A stretch of 64,000 nt of DNA from HIMB11 sp965657135 (lineage in GTDB: Bacteria > Pseudomonadota > Alphaproteobacteria > Rhodobacterales > Rhodobacteraceae), in NCBI GenBank assembly GCA_965657135.1, contig CBFHNF010000005.1, forward strand, positions 1 to 64,000, read 5' to 3'. Below the pieces are notes generated by a model. The model did no database searches. It was not told the DNA's origin and worked only from the letters and a program-made list of their open reading frames with translations. Both the position numbers and the translations under genes were made by a program. Positions 25,612 through 35,564 of this stretch are shown here, in pieces. The stretch's first letter is position 1, and each line of letters opens with the position of its first letter.

Positions 25612-26157
25612 TTACACGCGATCTCTGCGTGCCTCGATGGTAAAAAATAATTCGGTTGAGCTCTCTTTTTTGGTTCTGAACTGTGGCAGACAATGAATTT
25701 TTCAGTGCAGTTTGGCGATAGCGGCACTGCGTAAAATTTCGGATGGATACTCTGTCATGTCCAACATTTCCTGACGTTGGCACCATTGCAGAATTCAGCG
25801 ATGCACGACGCAATAGGATTGCTATTGGCACACGAGGTACTGCAAAAAGATTGGTCAATGGTAAAAGTATAGCAGCGGCAATTGCTGCGCGTGAAATTGT
25901 TGGGATTATTCTGGCGGCAATCACCGCAAAAAAGCCGATTCCCGATTCGAAAACCAGTTTGACCGCGATGGGCGCCGGAGGTCAAATCCCACAACGCGAG
26001 GGTGCGGGGCCAATTCAGTACCAAAACCTCAGATTTGCGGAACGCTAACATTCCTGTCGTTTGCGCTTGGAAGGGACGCGTATTGCAATCGCACGGAATG
26101 ACATGCCGAACCATTATAGTCCGACTATCCTTGCAAGGTTTGGTTCTGTGGATTGAC
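25612..26157. other. Gene-poor stretch, 546 bp
   Basis: No convincing gene. One minus-strand frame contains a hydrophobic run (around 25800-25930) that could be a scrap of a decayed membrane protein, but frames are interrupted and nothing is recognisable. No clear terminator follows the CYTH gene. Confidence 0.4.
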
Positions 26158-26604
26158 CTACAGTGGTCCAGTATCAATCACGCTTTGCATAGAAATATAT
26201 GTAGATGTTGAAGCGACATTGGGCAAACGAGAGAGCTGCTCGCCTAGGACACGCCGATATGCAACAATGTCAGATGTGCGAACTTTGATCAAATAGTCGA
26301 AGCCGCCCGCAATCATGTGACAGGCTTCCACTTCTGGAATTTCGCGCACTGCTTCATTGAATGATATCAAGGATCGCTCTCTTGTATCGGATAATTTTAC
26401 TTCAAGAAAAGCAATATGCTCGACGCCAAGTTTTGAAGCCGAAAGCGTTGCGCGATATCCGGTAATTATTCCTGCCTCTTCCAATCGTTTAACGCGCGCA
26501 GTTACCGGTGTTTTTGACAATCCCACGCGATCACCCAACGCGGTCATGGAAATACGCCCTTCAACCGATAGAATTGAAATTATTTTCTTATCATAATCGT
26601 CCAT
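26158..26604 (-). CDS. Lrp/AsnC family regulator, probable putA activator
   Basis: 148 residues. Residues 1-60 are the Lrp winged HTH ('DDYDKKIISILSVEGRISMT', 'LGDRVGLSKTPVTARVKRLE', 'EAGIITGYRATLS'), and residues 65-145 the RAM ligand-binding domain ('IAFLEVKLSDTRERSLISF', 'CHMIAGGFDYLIKVRTSD'). It is divergent from putA across 129 bp. The same pairing, called PutR in Agrobacterium and Rhodobacter, controls proline use there, so proline-responsive activation of putA is the likely role. The assignment to PutR rests on family and position. Confidence 0.9.
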   Translation of the reverse strand: MDDYDKKIISILSVEGRISMTALGDRVGLSKTPVTARVKRLEEAGIITGYRATLSASKLGVEHIAFLEVKLSDTRERSLISFNEAVREIPEVEACHMIAGGFDYLIKVRTSDIVAYRRVLGEQLSRLPNVASTSTYISMQSVIDTGPL

Positions 26605-26733
26605 GAATTACCTTCATAATAAGCTTATCGACTAAAATATATAATATTTATGGGCAAAGATATACGAAAATTAAAAAAGATAGGCAAAAAGCCTAAGATG
26701 TTCTGCCTATTCTGATGAAAAGAGGACCAAAAC
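26605..26733. promoter_or_regulatory. Divergent Lrp-regulator/putA control region
   Basis: A 129-bp AT-rich gap holding both promoters. ATAGGCA (26680-26686) and TGCCTAT (26704-26710) form an inverted repeat 24 bp apart, and AGGC-AAAAA-GCCT overlaps the first arm. These are candidate sites for the adjacent Lrp-type protein. GAGG before 26734 serves as the putA RBS. Confidence 0.5.
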
Positions 26734-29700
26734 ATGATTCATGTATCACATGCCTGGGATGAAAATAAGTTGCACAGTGAGAGCGCGCTTTTGTCTGATC
26801 TGATTACAATTGCAGATATGACACCATCGGATCGCGCAGCGATCGTTGATGAGGCCACGCGCTTGATCGATAGTATCCGCGAAAATTCAAAACCAAGTTT
26901 GATGGAAGTCTTTTTGGCCGAGTATGGCTTGTCTACAGACGAAGGTATTGCGTTGATGTGTTTGGCAGAAGCACTGCTGCGCGTTCCTGACAAGAATACT
27001 GTTGATGCACTGATCGACGATAAAATAGCACCAGCACATTGGGACAAACATCTTGGGAAATCCTCTTCGAGTTTGGTGAATGCAACCAGTTTTGGATTGC
27101 TTGTTACGAGCAAAGTACTTGCTGGGAAAGATGCGCATGTTGGCAAAACACTGCGCGCATTAATCCATAGATTGGGCGAACCCGTGATCCGAGCTGCAGT
27201 AACACAAGCGATCCGTCAAATGGGTGAACAATTTGTCCTTGGTGAAACGATTGATCGAGCACAAAGACGTGCAAAAAAATTAGAGCGTGTTGGGTACACA
27301 TACTCATATGATATGCTGGGAGAGGCCGCGATTACCCATGAAGACGCACGGCGCTATTACTACGAATATGCAGCCGCAATTCGTGCAATTTCGGGGCAAG
27401 CATCTGGCGATGATGTTACCAAAAATCCCGGAATTTCAGTCAAACTATCGGCCTTACATCCCAGATTTGAGCTTGCACAAGCCGAGCGTGCATTAAACGA
27501 TGTTGTGCCTGTTTTGCAAAACTTGGCATCCAAAGCGGCAGAGGCTGGTATTGGTTTGAATGTCGATGCTGAAGAGGCTGACCGCCTTGGCCTTTCAATG
27601 GAAATTATTTCGTCCACACTTTTGCACCCTGATTTGGCGAATTGGGGTGGTTTTGGCGTCGTCGTTCAGGCCTATAGCAAACGCGCCAGTCAAACCATTG
27701 ATGCGCTGTATAAGTTGGCCAAACACCACAATCGAAAAATCATGGTTAGATTGGTGAAAGGTGCGTACTGGGATAGCGAGATTAAACATTCCCAAGTGCA
27801 GGGCCTGGCGTCGTTTCCCGTGTTCACCAGAAAAGAAGCGAGTGATGTCAGTTACATCGCCAACGCACGCAAATTATTGCGAATGAATGATTGGATATAT
27901 CCGCAGTTTGCCACGCATAATGCGCATTCAATTGCTGCAATTTTGCACATGGCACGCCAAACTCCGAATTGTAATTTTGAATTTCAACGGTTGCATGGAA
28001 TGGGCGAGGCCGTTCACGACATTGTCGCAAAAACACAAAACACGCGCTGCCGCATTTATGCACCCGTGGGGCCACACAAAGATTTGTTGGCCTATTTGGT
28101 GCGACGTTTGTTGGAAAATGGCGCGAATTCATCTTTTGTAAATCAAATCGCTGATCAGAGCATACCAAGTGCTAAAATCGCTGCCTGTCCATTCGACAAG
28201 CTATCCGAAGAAAGAGTAGGGAGTATTCCAAGCGGCGCTGAACTCTATGGTGTGGCGCGATTAAATTCCATGGGTTACGATTTGAATGACGCAAAAACAG
28301 TGTCAGTTCTACAAAAACGGCTCGTGATTAATCAGCCCTTGGATGTTAAACCAATTTTTGCGGATGAAGCAGGCACATTGACTATACATCCAATTGTCAA
28401 TCCTGCGAATGGCAACCGGCTGGGAGTTTCACATTTTTGCGATGCTCAAGCCGCAAAACAAGCGGTTGATGCAAGCGAAGCATGGAAATCCGATGCTTCT
28501 GAGAGGAAGAGGATTTTATTAGAAGCTGCGGATCTTTATGAAGCGGAGGACGCAGAAGCGCTTGCTCTTCTTATGCATGAGGCTGGAAAAACCTTGGCTG
28601 ATGCGGTTGGGGAATTGCGCGAGGCAGTCGATTTTTTGCGCTACTACGCCTCACAAATTACGGATGTACAGGGGGCACCACGGGGTATTTTTGCATGCGT
28701 CAGCCCGTGGAACTTCCCGCTCGCTATATTCACGGGTCAAATTGCAGCGGCGCTTGCGGCGGGAAATGGGGTTGTTGCAAAATCGGCCGAAACAACATCG
28801 GCGATTGCCGTTTGGGCAGTTACACGGTTGCACCGCGCTGGCGTTCCAGTCACTTCGCTACAATTGGTATTGGGAACCGGAACCGAGGTTGGCAGCGCCA
28901 TTTGTGCACACCCTAAGATTTCTGGCGTGGCATTCACAGGGTCAACTAGAACTGCAAAAAATATTCAAAATCGCATGGCGTATTCGTGTGCGCCAGGCAC
29001 GCCGCTGATCGCAGAAACAGGGGGGGTGAACGCAATGATTGTCGATTCTACTGCGCTGCCAGAACAGGCGGTTCGCGACATTATCACCTCTGCCTTTCAG
29101 TCAGCTGGTCAGCGATGTTCTGCGCTAAGGTGTTTATACATTCAGCGCGATATCGCGCCAGAACTGATCCAGCTGTTGAAAGGAGCTATGGACGCATTGG
29201 TTTTAGGCGACCCCACCGAACTCAAAACAGATGTTGGCCCTGTCATAACTTCTGAAGCTGCAAACCAAATCAATGTTTATATTCAGCATCAGCACGCGAA
29301 TGGCGCAGTTTTGCATGAGGTAAATAAACCAATTATTGGAAACTTTGTTGCACCGACCATAATCGCAGTAAATGGTATCAAGGATCTGGCAGAGGAAGTT
29401 TTCGGTCCCGTTTTGCATGTCGCGACATTCGATTTGGATGACTTGGAAAATGTTATTCAAGACATTAACGAGTCAGGGTACGGACTGACATTTGGTCTTC
29501 ACACGCGCATCGAAAATCGCATCGATGCGATAGCAGATCAAATTCGCTGTGGAAATATTTACGTAAATAGAAATCAGATTGGTGCCATTGTTGGCGGTCA
29601 ACCATTCGGAGGAGAGGGCCTTTCTGGAACTGGGCCAAAGGCAGGTGGGCCAAATTATCTGAAACGTTTTGTACTGCCGTCAACTTGTGACGTAGGAAAT

Positions 29701-30120
29701 AATGCCCCTTTTGTTCCCCTATATCACAACTCCGAGGAAGAGTTGCCCGGGCCAACTGGCGAGAGAAATCTTTTGCGCCTTATCCAGCGCGATCCTATTC
29801 TTTGTGCTGGACCCGATCGTGACACTGCAACTGAACAGGCGACATTAGTGCGCGCACTTGGTGGGTGCGCTTATGTTCCCGAAGGTGATTTTCAGCCTGA
29901 GGATGCGCAATGGAAGGATGGGTTTTCTGCAATATTGTGGTGGGGCGATGCTGAAACGGCACGTAAATTTTCGATCGCCTTGGCTAAACGACCAGGACCC
30001 ATCATCCCATTAATTGTCGACGCGCCAGATGTTGCGCATGCGTTTCATGAACGTCATCTTTGCATCGATACGACTGCTGCAGGCGGAAACGCGGAACTGT
30101 TCACATACCAAAGGAATTGA
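26734..30120 (+). CDS. putA: Bifunctional proline dehydrogenase / L-glutamate gamma-semialdehyde dehydrogenase
   Basis: 1128 residues. It oxidises proline to glutamate in two steps with channelling. It has no N-terminal RHH DNA-binding domain, so it is an enzyme only and needs a separate regulator, which the divergent Lrp-type gene supplies. The proline dehydrogenase barrel spans roughly residues 60-460 ('VGYTYSYDMLGEAAITHEDA', 'ISVKLSALHPRFE', 'KIMVRLVKGAYWDSEIK', 'FATHNAHSIAAI'). The aldehyde dehydrogenase spans roughly 550-990 ('ACVSPWNFPLAIFTGQIAAA', catalytic Cys in 'SAFQSAGQRCSALRC', Glu in 'IAETGGVNAM'). A C-terminal tail of about 110 residues resembles the extra domain of longer PutA types. 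Confidence 0.96.
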   Translation: MIHVSHAWDENKLHSESALLSDLITIADMTPSDRAAIVDEATRLIDSIRENSKPSLMEVFLAEYGLSTDEGIALMCLAEALLRVPDKNTVDALIDDKIAPAHWDKHLGKSSSSLVNATSFGLLVTSKVLAGKDAHVGKTLRALIHRLGEPVIRAAVTQAIRQMGEQFVLGETIDRAQRRAKKLERVGYTYSYDMLGEAAITHEDARRYYYEYAAAIRAISGQASGDDVTKNPGISVKLSALHPRFELAQAERALNDVVPVLQNLASKAAEAGIGLNVDAEEADRLGLSMEIISSTLLHPDLANWGGFGVVVQAYSKRASQTIDALYKLAKHHNRKIMVRLVKGAYWDSEIKHSQVQGLASFPVFTRKEASDVSYIANARKLLRMNDWIYPQFATHNAHSIAAILHMARQTPNCNFEFQRLHGMGEAVHDIVAKTQNTRCRIYAPVGPHKDLLAYLVRRLLENGANSSFVNQIADQSIPSAKIAACPFDKLSEERVGSIPSGAELYGVARLNSMGYDLNDAKTVSVLQKRLVINQPLDVKPIFADEAGTLTIHPIVNPANGNRLGVSHFCDAQAAKQAVDASEAWKSDASERKRILLEAADLYEAEDAEALALLMHEAGKTLADAVGELREAVDFLRYYASQITDVQGAPRGIFACVSPWNFPLAIFTGQIAAALAAGNGVVAKSAETTSAIAVWAVTRLHRAGVPVTSLQLVLGTGTEVGSAICAHPKISGVAFTGSTRTAKNIQNRMAYSCAPGTPLIAETGGVNAMIVDSTALPEQAVRDIITSAFQSAGQRCSALRCLYIQRDIAPELIQLLKGAMDALVLGDPTELKTDVGPVITSEAANQINVYIQHQHANGAVLHEVNKPIIGNFVAPTIIAVNGIKDLAEEVFGPVLHVATFDLDDLENVIQDINESGYGLTFGLHTRIENRIDAIADQIRCGNIYVNRNQIGAIVGGQPFGGEGLSGTGPKAGGPNYLKRFVLPSTCDVGNNAPFVPLYHNSEEELPGPTGERNLLRLIQRDPILCAGPDRDTATEQATLVRALGGCAYVPEGDFQPEDAQWKDGFSAILWWGDAETARKFSIALAKRPGPIIPLIVDAPDVAHAFHERHLCIDTTAAGGNAELFTYQRN

Positions 30121-30375
30121 CACGGTTAATCGATCCCAAGCGCTGATCATACTCATCGCTTGCGAATTTAGTGTGAAGTCGCTGGATGATAAGTATGATC
30201 AAATGGGTTTTTAGGGCTATGAAACGTAATGGATCAATGGTCATCCAATTTTGACGTTTTCTTTTGACAGTTTTGTAATTGTTATAAAAAATAACTTTTT
30301 GAATCTTCCGAGTTATGATTGTTTATGCATACTCACAGGTATTGGAACCTGACGTTGATCAATTTGGAATTCTGA

Positions 30376-31662
30376 ATGGCAAAACAGCGCGTTATAATCA
30401 TTGGTGGTGGCATTGGTGGCCTTGCGTTGGGACTAACGTTACATCAAATTGGTGTACGCTGCGAAATTTACGAATCCGTAAGAAACCTCAAACCGCTCGG
30501 TGTTGGTATCAATTTACAACCGAACGCGGTGCGCGAACTGTATGAATTGGGCATAGGTCCTGAGGTCCTTGATACCGTTGGATTACCTGTGAAAGAGTGG
30601 GCGTTGGTTGGCATGCATGGCCAAGATATTTATTCTGAACCACGTGGCAACTTTGCTGGCTACAACTGGCCGCAATATGCGGTGCATCGCGGCGAATTCC
30701 ACATGGCGCTGTATCATCGGTTCTTGGATATGGTGGGTGTGGATGCGTTTCATTCGGGGCATCGCGCAAAATATTACCGCGTTGAAGAAGCAGGAGGGGC
30801 GAGCGTTATGTTCGAAACCTCAACTGGCACTGTCACAGAAACGGCAGATTTGGTTATCGCGGCAGATGGTATTCATTCCGCCGTACGTGCCCAAATGTAT
30901 CCAAATCAACCTCCGATTCACTGGGGTGGTGTTTTAATGTGGCGTGGGACATCTTGGGCGAAACCTGTGCGAACAGAGTCTTCGTTCATGGGGCTTGGAA
31001 CGCATGCGCATCGCATGGTTATTTATCCAATTTCACATCCCGATCCAGAAACGGGATTATCTTTGATAAATTGGATCGCAGAAGTGACGCACGACGATCC
31101 AGACGCCTATCAAAACATGGGATGGTATCGACAAACATCTGTGGATGATTTCATTCATCACTTTGAGGATTGGAAATATGATTGGTTGGATGTCCCCGCC
31201 TTAATTCGGGGATCAGACGTTGCATATGAAAATCCTATGATTGATCGTGATCCAATACCCAGCTGGGTGGATGGCCCAGTTGCATTGCTAGGGGATGCAG
31301 CCCATGCCATGTATCCAACAGGGTCAAATGGTGCGAGCCAAGCAATCATTGATGCGCGCACGTTGGGCGCGAAATTCTTGGAACTTGGCGTGAATCCAAA
31401 TGCACTGGTGGCATATAACGCGGAACTGCGTGATCCGATTTCAGCTCTTGTTTTGCGGAACCGTGACGCAGGACCATTTGGGTTATTGAACATGGTAAAT
31501 GATCGATGTGGTGGGCACTTCGAGAACATTGACGATGTTGTTTCCGAAGAAGAACGGAATGATTTTATGGCAAAATATAAAAGTGCAGCAGGGTTTGCGC
31601 GGGATGCGCTGAACAATTCACCAAGCATTATTGGAAAATACGCATTTAACCTTAACGAATAA
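30376..31662 (+). CDS. FAD-dependent monooxygenase (flavin-dependent oxidoreductase)
   Basis: 428 residues of the class A flavoprotein monooxygenase family. The N-terminal 'RVIIIGGGIGGLALGLTLHQ' is the dinucleotide-binding GxGxxG. 'LVIAADGIHSAVRAQ' is the DG motif, and 'PVALLGDAAHAMYPTGSNGA' is the GD motif contacting the FAD pyrophosphate and ribose. The nearest relatives in pattern are salicylate- or phenazine-hydroxylase-like enzymes that insert oxygen into aromatic rings. The gene stands alone, 255 bp after putA, with no catabolic partner, so the substrate is unknown. The RBS before the ATG is weak. Confidence 0.88.
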   Translation: MAKQRVIIIGGGIGGLALGLTLHQIGVRCEIYESVRNLKPLGVGINLQPNAVRELYELGIGPEVLDTVGLPVKEWALVGMHGQDIYSEPRGNFAGYNWPQYAVHRGEFHMALYHRFLDMVGVDAFHSGHRAKYYRVEEAGGASVMFETSTGTVTETADLVIAADGIHSAVRAQMYPNQPPIHWGGVLMWRGTSWAKPVRTESSFMGLGTHAHRMVIYPISHPDPETGLSLINWIAEVTHDDPDAYQNMGWYRQTSVDDFIHHFEDWKYDWLDVPALIRGSDVAYENPMIDRDPIPSWVDGPVALLGDAAHAMYPTGSNGASQAIIDARTLGAKFLELGVNPNALVAYNAELRDPISALVLRNRDAGPFGLLNMVNDRCGGHFENIDDVVSEEERNDFMAKYKSAAGFARDALNNSPSIIGKYAFNLNE

Positions 31663-32122
31663 ATATTATTCCTCCAAAGCGGCCATTACACACAAGGGTT
31701 TTGATTTTTCTGATTAAGTCCCTGTGCTGCAGAATAAACAATATCAAGGGTACTCAATCTGCTTCAGATCCAGCCTAGAAAGGCCTATTTCGTGTACGGC
31801 TGCATGTATAAGCGAATGAAAACAAGAACATACGGACTGGCGGTTATGGTAATAATTAAGTCTCACTGCTTTTAAGCGCGAACGCAACCTACTGTTCATC
31901 CTCGCAGTCAATTGCCTGATAATACTTATAAAATACGAGGTCAGGTTAGGGGTATGGTGCCTGCGCACTTCTATTTAGCTCTATATCTTGGTCCTCATCC
32001 GTAGTTCTTTTCAATGGCGCTTTTAATACTATTACCACACATGAATTTCGGTACGAGACCACTGGGCCAATAAAAGCTGGATTTACATGAAGTAACTCAG
32101 ATCGGCCTGCATGATTTTGGAA
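31663..32122. other. Gene-free stretch, 460 bp
   Basis: Lies between the monooxygenase gene and the convergent LacI-type gene. Short frames exist on both strands, but none has an RBS, a recognisable product or a sensible composition. I see no tRNA, strong hairpin or repeat. Confidence 0.45.
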
Positions 32123-33130
32123 TTATATTAATGCAGATGTTGTGTCGCGCAGTATCAATTGCGTTTGGATTTGGCTGGTTTTCGTAGGTTGTGATGGATG
32201 CTTGATCCTGTCCAGGATCGTTTTTGCCAACAGTGTACCCAATGCATAAGGTTGGGTGGAAATTGTGCTTAACGCTGGTGTTGATAGGGCTGCGTCTTGG
32301 ATGTCATCAAATCCAATAATCGATAAATCCTTGCCCGGAGATTTCCCAGCTTGATGGAGGGCGAAACATGCACCAAGCGCGATCATATCTCCGTTACATA
32401 TAAGGGCGGTGGTTCTTGGATACTGAGCCAATAATTCGCGCAACGCGTCAGCGCCAGAGCGTTTGTCATCATGAGCATCCCAGATCAATAGGTCGTGCAA
32501 TTGATGTTCATTCATGGCCTTTTTGAAGCCTTCAATGCGCTCTTGTCTTACATCGGAATGTGGTTCCCCGCCAAAAAAAACGATGTTTTGGTGACCCAAG
32601 GTGATTAAGTGGTGGGTTGCCGCATAAGTTGCCTGAGTGTTTTCCAATCCGATGTGGTCAAACTGTGCGAACTTGCTTTGTCGCAGGAATGTCACCGTTG
32701 GGATGGAATGGGTTCGAAGCAAATCAATGGTTGTTTTCGGGGTATCATGCGCGGGCACCCAAATTAGGCCTCCGCGAGAACTTCGAATAAAGGCTTCTAA
32801 GTTTTTTTTCTGGTGTTGCACGTCATCGCGTGAATCCAAAATGGATACAAGATATCCATGCTCCTCTAAATGGTCACTGACCCCGCTTATGACTTCTGCA
32901 TTAAAGGGGTTTGCAATCTGATGGATCAGCATCCCAATTTCACGTTTTTCTCCTGAACGCATGGATGCTGCACGTCCGTCTGGGACATAGTGCAGTTGCT
33001 CAGCTGCCTTTAGAACCTTTTTGCGAGTTTCTGGCGAAATGCGCCCGGTCCCACGCATGACTTGACTGGCTGTTGGAACAGAAACGCCAGCCGCTTGGGC
33101 AAGAGATTTTAAGTTTGGTTTTTTCGTCAT
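32123..33130 (-). CDS. LacI family transcriptional repressor
   Basis: 335 residues. Residues 5-60 hold the LacI HTH and hinge helix ('LKSLAQAAGVSVPTASQVMR', 'ETRKKVLKAAEQLHYVPDGR'). The rest is the periplasmic-binding-protein-like sugar sensor ('EIGMLIHQIANPFNAEVISG', 'ALICNGDMIALGACFALHQA', 'LSIIGFDDIQDAALSTPALS'). It is divergent from the sugar ABC operon that starts at 33359, and two operator-like palindromes lie in between, so it probably represses that operon and itself until the imported sugar or a derivative binds. The inducer is unknown. Confidence 0.93.
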   Translation of the reverse strand: MTKKPNLKSLAQAAGVSVPTASQVMRGTGRISPETRKKVLKAAEQLHYVPDGRAASMRSGEKREIGMLIHQIANPFNAEVISGVSDHLEEHGYLVSILDSRDDVQHQKKNLEAFIRSSRGGLIWVPAHDTPKTTIDLLRTHSIPTVTFLRQSKFAQFDHIGLENTQATYAATHHLITLGHQNIVFFGGEPHSDVRQERIEGFKKAMNEHQLHDLLIWDAHDDKRSGADALRELLAQYPRTTALICNGDMIALGACFALHQAGKSPGKDLSIIGFDDIQDAALSTPALSTISTQPYALGTLLAKTILDRIKHPSQPTKTSQIQTQLILRDTTSALI

Positions 33131-33146
33131 GCGATCTAGTTGAATT

Positions 33147-33162
33147 TTTGTAACGATATACC
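33147..33162. promoter_or_regulatory. Second, weaker LacI-type operator near the repressor gene
   Basis: TTTGTAACGATATACC is centred on CG like the main operator and matches it at 11 of 16 positions. It lies 17 bp before the repressor's start codon, a good place for autoregulation or looping to the site 99 bp away. Confidence 0.4.
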
Positions 33163-33245
33163 GAAAGCATTAATTATGCCAATAATTAGTTTTACCAATA
33201 TTATTTAAGCTGTTGTTTATAATAAAAATAAATTTATTGACGATA

Positions 33246-33261
33246 GATATAACGTTATATC
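33246..33261. promoter_or_regulatory. LacI-type operator upstream of the sugar ABC operon
   Basis: GATATAACGTTATATC is a perfect 16-bp palindrome with the central CG typical of LacI-family operators. It lies about 100 bp before the binding-protein gene and 115 bp before the divergent repressor gene. Confidence 0.7.
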
Positions 33262-33358
33262 AATATGGTGCACAGGTGCCAAGTGATACAAGATTCGTTT
33301 GGCATGCACACGTGTGAATTTTTGGCGCGTAGTTATAACGAAACTCTGGGAGGGTTTG

Positions 33359-34627
33359 ATGAAACTAAAAGTAAAATTAACCGGCGCGGTTTCAGCGATT
33401 GCACTAAGTTTGACGGCTGTTGCAGCGCAGGCGGACGTCCTGTTTTGGTCAACACAGGCGAAACCTGTTGAAGAGGCACAGGCAATGCGTGATCAAGTAC
33501 TCGCGGGTGCTGATGTGACAATCGACTATCAGCCAAATGATGGTGGCCCATGGCTAACGCGTTTGAATGCGGAGCTTCAGGCTGGTTCAGGTTCTATTGG
33601 CGTTCTTGGCGCACTTCATGGCGACTTTTCAGCAATGAATGATGCTGACCTAGTTGACCTTGGTTCTATGGGTGTCGCGTCGGCATCTGCGACCTTTAAC
33701 GAGCTAGCAAAGCTTGGAACAGGTGATATGCAGTACATTCCATGGATGCAGGCAAGCTATATTATGGCGGCAAGCAAAGAAGCGCTTCCGTATCTACCGG
33801 AGGGTGCGAATATTGATGCGTTGACATACGATCAATTGATCGAATGGGCCAGCAACATCAAAGACGCAACCGGAGAAGCGAAATTTGGCTTCCCAGCTGG
33901 GCCAAAGGGCCTTAAGCACCGTTTCTTCCAAGGATATTTGTATCCATCATACACCAACGGTGTTGTGCGTACGTTTGCGTCTGACGAGGCTGTCACAGCT
34001 TGGGAGAAGATGCGCGAATTATGGGCAGTTACAAACCCTGCTTCTACGAACTTTTCATTCTTGCAAGAACAGTTGTTGAATGGTGATGCATGGATCGCAT
34101 TTGATCACACGTCACGGCTTGCGGGCGCGTTCAATGAACGTCCAGATGATTTTGTTGCCTTCCCAGCGCCAGCCGGGCCAACAGGACGTGGATTTATGCC
34201 GGTGATTGCGGGTGTTGCAATTCCACGCACTGCACCCGACATGGAGGCATCCAAAGCAGTGGTTGCGCATATGCTAAAGCCTGAGACACAATTGGCGACA
34301 TTGCGCGCGACGAACTTCTTCCCGGTAGTTGATGTTGAACTTCCCGGTGATCTACCTCCAGCGGTTCAAGCCGCGGGCGGAGCGGTTGCAAAGATGTCAG
34401 GTTCGGCAGATGCAAACCCAGGGCTACTTCCAGCGGGACTAGGCGCCAAGGGTGGTGACTTTAACCGTGTGTTCGTGGATAGCTTTGAACGTATTGTGCT
34501 AGCGGGCCAAGACATCCGTACAGTTCTTGATGATCAAAAAGGCAAATTGGCTGCGATCATGAATGAAACCGGTGCACCATGCTGGGCGCCTGACGCTCCT
34601 TCCGAAGGTGCTTGCCCAGTCGAGTAA
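33359..34627 (+). CDS. Sugar ABC transporter substrate-binding protein
   Basis: About 422 residues from the ATG at 33359, chosen because GGGAGGG lies upstream and the next residues form a proper signal peptide ('KLTGAVSAIALSLTAVAAQA'). The mature protein belongs to the family 1 (MalE/UgpB-like) extracellular binding proteins: 'DVLFWSTQAKPVEEAQAMRD', 'GGPWLTRLNAELQAGSGSIG', 'LLNGDAWIAFDHTSRLAGAF'. It delivers an oligosaccharide or glycoside to the permeases that follow. It is the first gene of an eight-kilobase-scale operon (binding protein, two permeases, ATPase, glycosidase, isomerase) preceded by a LacI-type operator. Confidence 0.92.
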   Translation: MKLKVKLTGAVSAIALSLTAVAAQADVLFWSTQAKPVEEAQAMRDQVLAGADVTIDYQPNDGGPWLTRLNAELQAGSGSIGVLGALHGDFSAMNDADLVDLGSMGVASASATFNELAKLGTGDMQYIPWMQASYIMAASKEALPYLPEGANIDALTYDQLIEWASNIKDATGEAKFGFPAGPKGLKHRFFQGYLYPSYTNGVVRTFASDEAVTAWEKMRELWAVTNPASTNFSFLQEQLLNGDAWIAFDHTSRLAGAFNERPDDFVAFPAPAGPTGRGFMPVIAGVAIPRTAPDMEASKAVVAHMLKPETQLATLRATNFFPVVDVELPGDLPPAVQAAGGAVAKMSGSADANPGLLPAGLGAKGGDFNRVFVDSFERIVLAGQDIRTVLDDQKGKLAAIMNETGAPCWAPDAPSEGACPVE

Positions 34628-34640
34628 GAAGCTTCTCCCA

Positions 34641-34675
34641 GTTCTGTCCGATGGCATTGTTCCATTGGGCAGAAC
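34641..34675 (+). terminator. Intercistronic hairpin after the binding-protein gene
   Basis: Fourteen-base arms GTTCTGTCCGATGG and CCATTGGGCAGAAC pair completely if two G-U pairs are allowed, with a 7-base loop. There is no T run, so it is more likely an mRNA-stabilising or attenuating stem than a full terminator, raising binding-protein levels over the permeases. Confidence 0.6.
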
Positions 34676-34718
34676 CAAGTATTTCACCGAATAAATCGAA
34701 GCAAACCGAGGTTACGCA

Positions 34719-35564
34719 ATGCAAGTGCGCTTTTTGCCATACATTCTAATTGCGCCCGTTTCTGTTTTCTTGGGTCTATTCTTCTTATACCCTTTTTATT
34801 TGGTCGCGCAGACCGCGTTTTATGATGGGTCAGGGTGGTCACTAAATAATTTCCAAGAAGTAACGTCCTATTGGAAATTTCCAATATCGTTCAAAAATAC
34901 GCTGTGGTTGGCGGCGGTCGTGGTTCCTGTCCAATTGGCGTTAGCATTGCTGATGGCAACCATGGTCAATGCGATGAAAAAGGGCCGTGATTTGGTTCTG
35001 TATATTTGGACCATTCCTCTCGGAATTTCTGATCTAGCGGCAGGAATTATTTGGTTGGCGATTTTCGAACAATCAGGATTTTTGAACTCTATGATGCACG
35101 GGCTTGGTCTGATTGACCGCCCCACAGCTTTGATCAGCTATCAAAACCCGACTCTTATATTTGTTGCAATTGCGCTTGCTGAAATTTGGCGCGCAACAGC
35201 GATTATGCTGGTTATCCTAGTTGCGGGTATTGGCCTTATCCCAAAAGAATACTATGAGGCGGCTCAAGTTTTCGGTGCCGGTAGATGGAAACAATTTATT
35301 CGCATCACATTGCCGCTTTTGCGACCTTCGCTTTCGACAGCGCTCGTGCTGCGTGTGATCCTTGCATTCGAAGTTTTTGCTGTAGTTCAGGCACTTGGGG
35401 GGACACTGTTTCCCGTTTTGATGAGTGAAACTTATGCCTATCAATTTGAGTTGTTGAATGGCGGTGCGGCTGCAGCAGTGGCGTTGATCATTTTGGCCAT
35501 TTCAATTGCATCGACGATCGTCATTTTACGTGTTCTGCGCGTTCCAAAAGGAGCGACCATCTAA
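34719..35564 (+). CDS. Sugar ABC transporter permease (MalF type)
   Basis: 281 residues with six predicted membrane helices. The cytoplasmic loop that docks on the ATPase is 'YYEAAQVFGAGRWKQFIRIT', which carries the EAA-x3-G signature of importer permeases. N-terminal helix 'ILIAPVSVFLGLFFLYPFYL'. Its stop overlaps the ATG of the next permease gene by one base, so the pair is made together. It forms half of the membrane channel for the sugar bound by the upstream protein. Confidence 0.94.
   Translation: MQVRFLPYILIAPVSVFLGLFFLYPFYLVAQTAFYDGSGWSLNNFQEVTSYWKFPISFKNTLWLAAVVVPVQLALALLMATMVNAMKKGRDLVLYIWTIPLGISDLAAGIIWLAIFEQSGFLNSMMHGLGLIDRPTALISYQNPTLIFVAIALAEIWRATAIMLVILVAGIGLIPKEYYEAAQVFGAGRWKQFIRITLPLLRPSLSTALVLRVILAFEVFAVVQALGGTLFPVLMSETYAYQFELLNGGAAAAVALIILAISIASTIVILRVLRVPKGATI

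Noticed and set aside
25743..26048. 101-codon plus-strand frame and overlapping minus-strand frames after the CYTH gene
   Set aside because: No RBS and no recognisable family. A hydrophobic minus-strand scrap is too weak to call a pseudogene.
28538..29008. 156-codon frame within putA
   Set aside because: It is out of frame inside the ALDH domain, with arginine-rich nonsense composition.
31744..31968. 74-codon minus-strand frame in the gap before the LacI-type gene
   Set aside because: No RBS and a composition typical of random translation.
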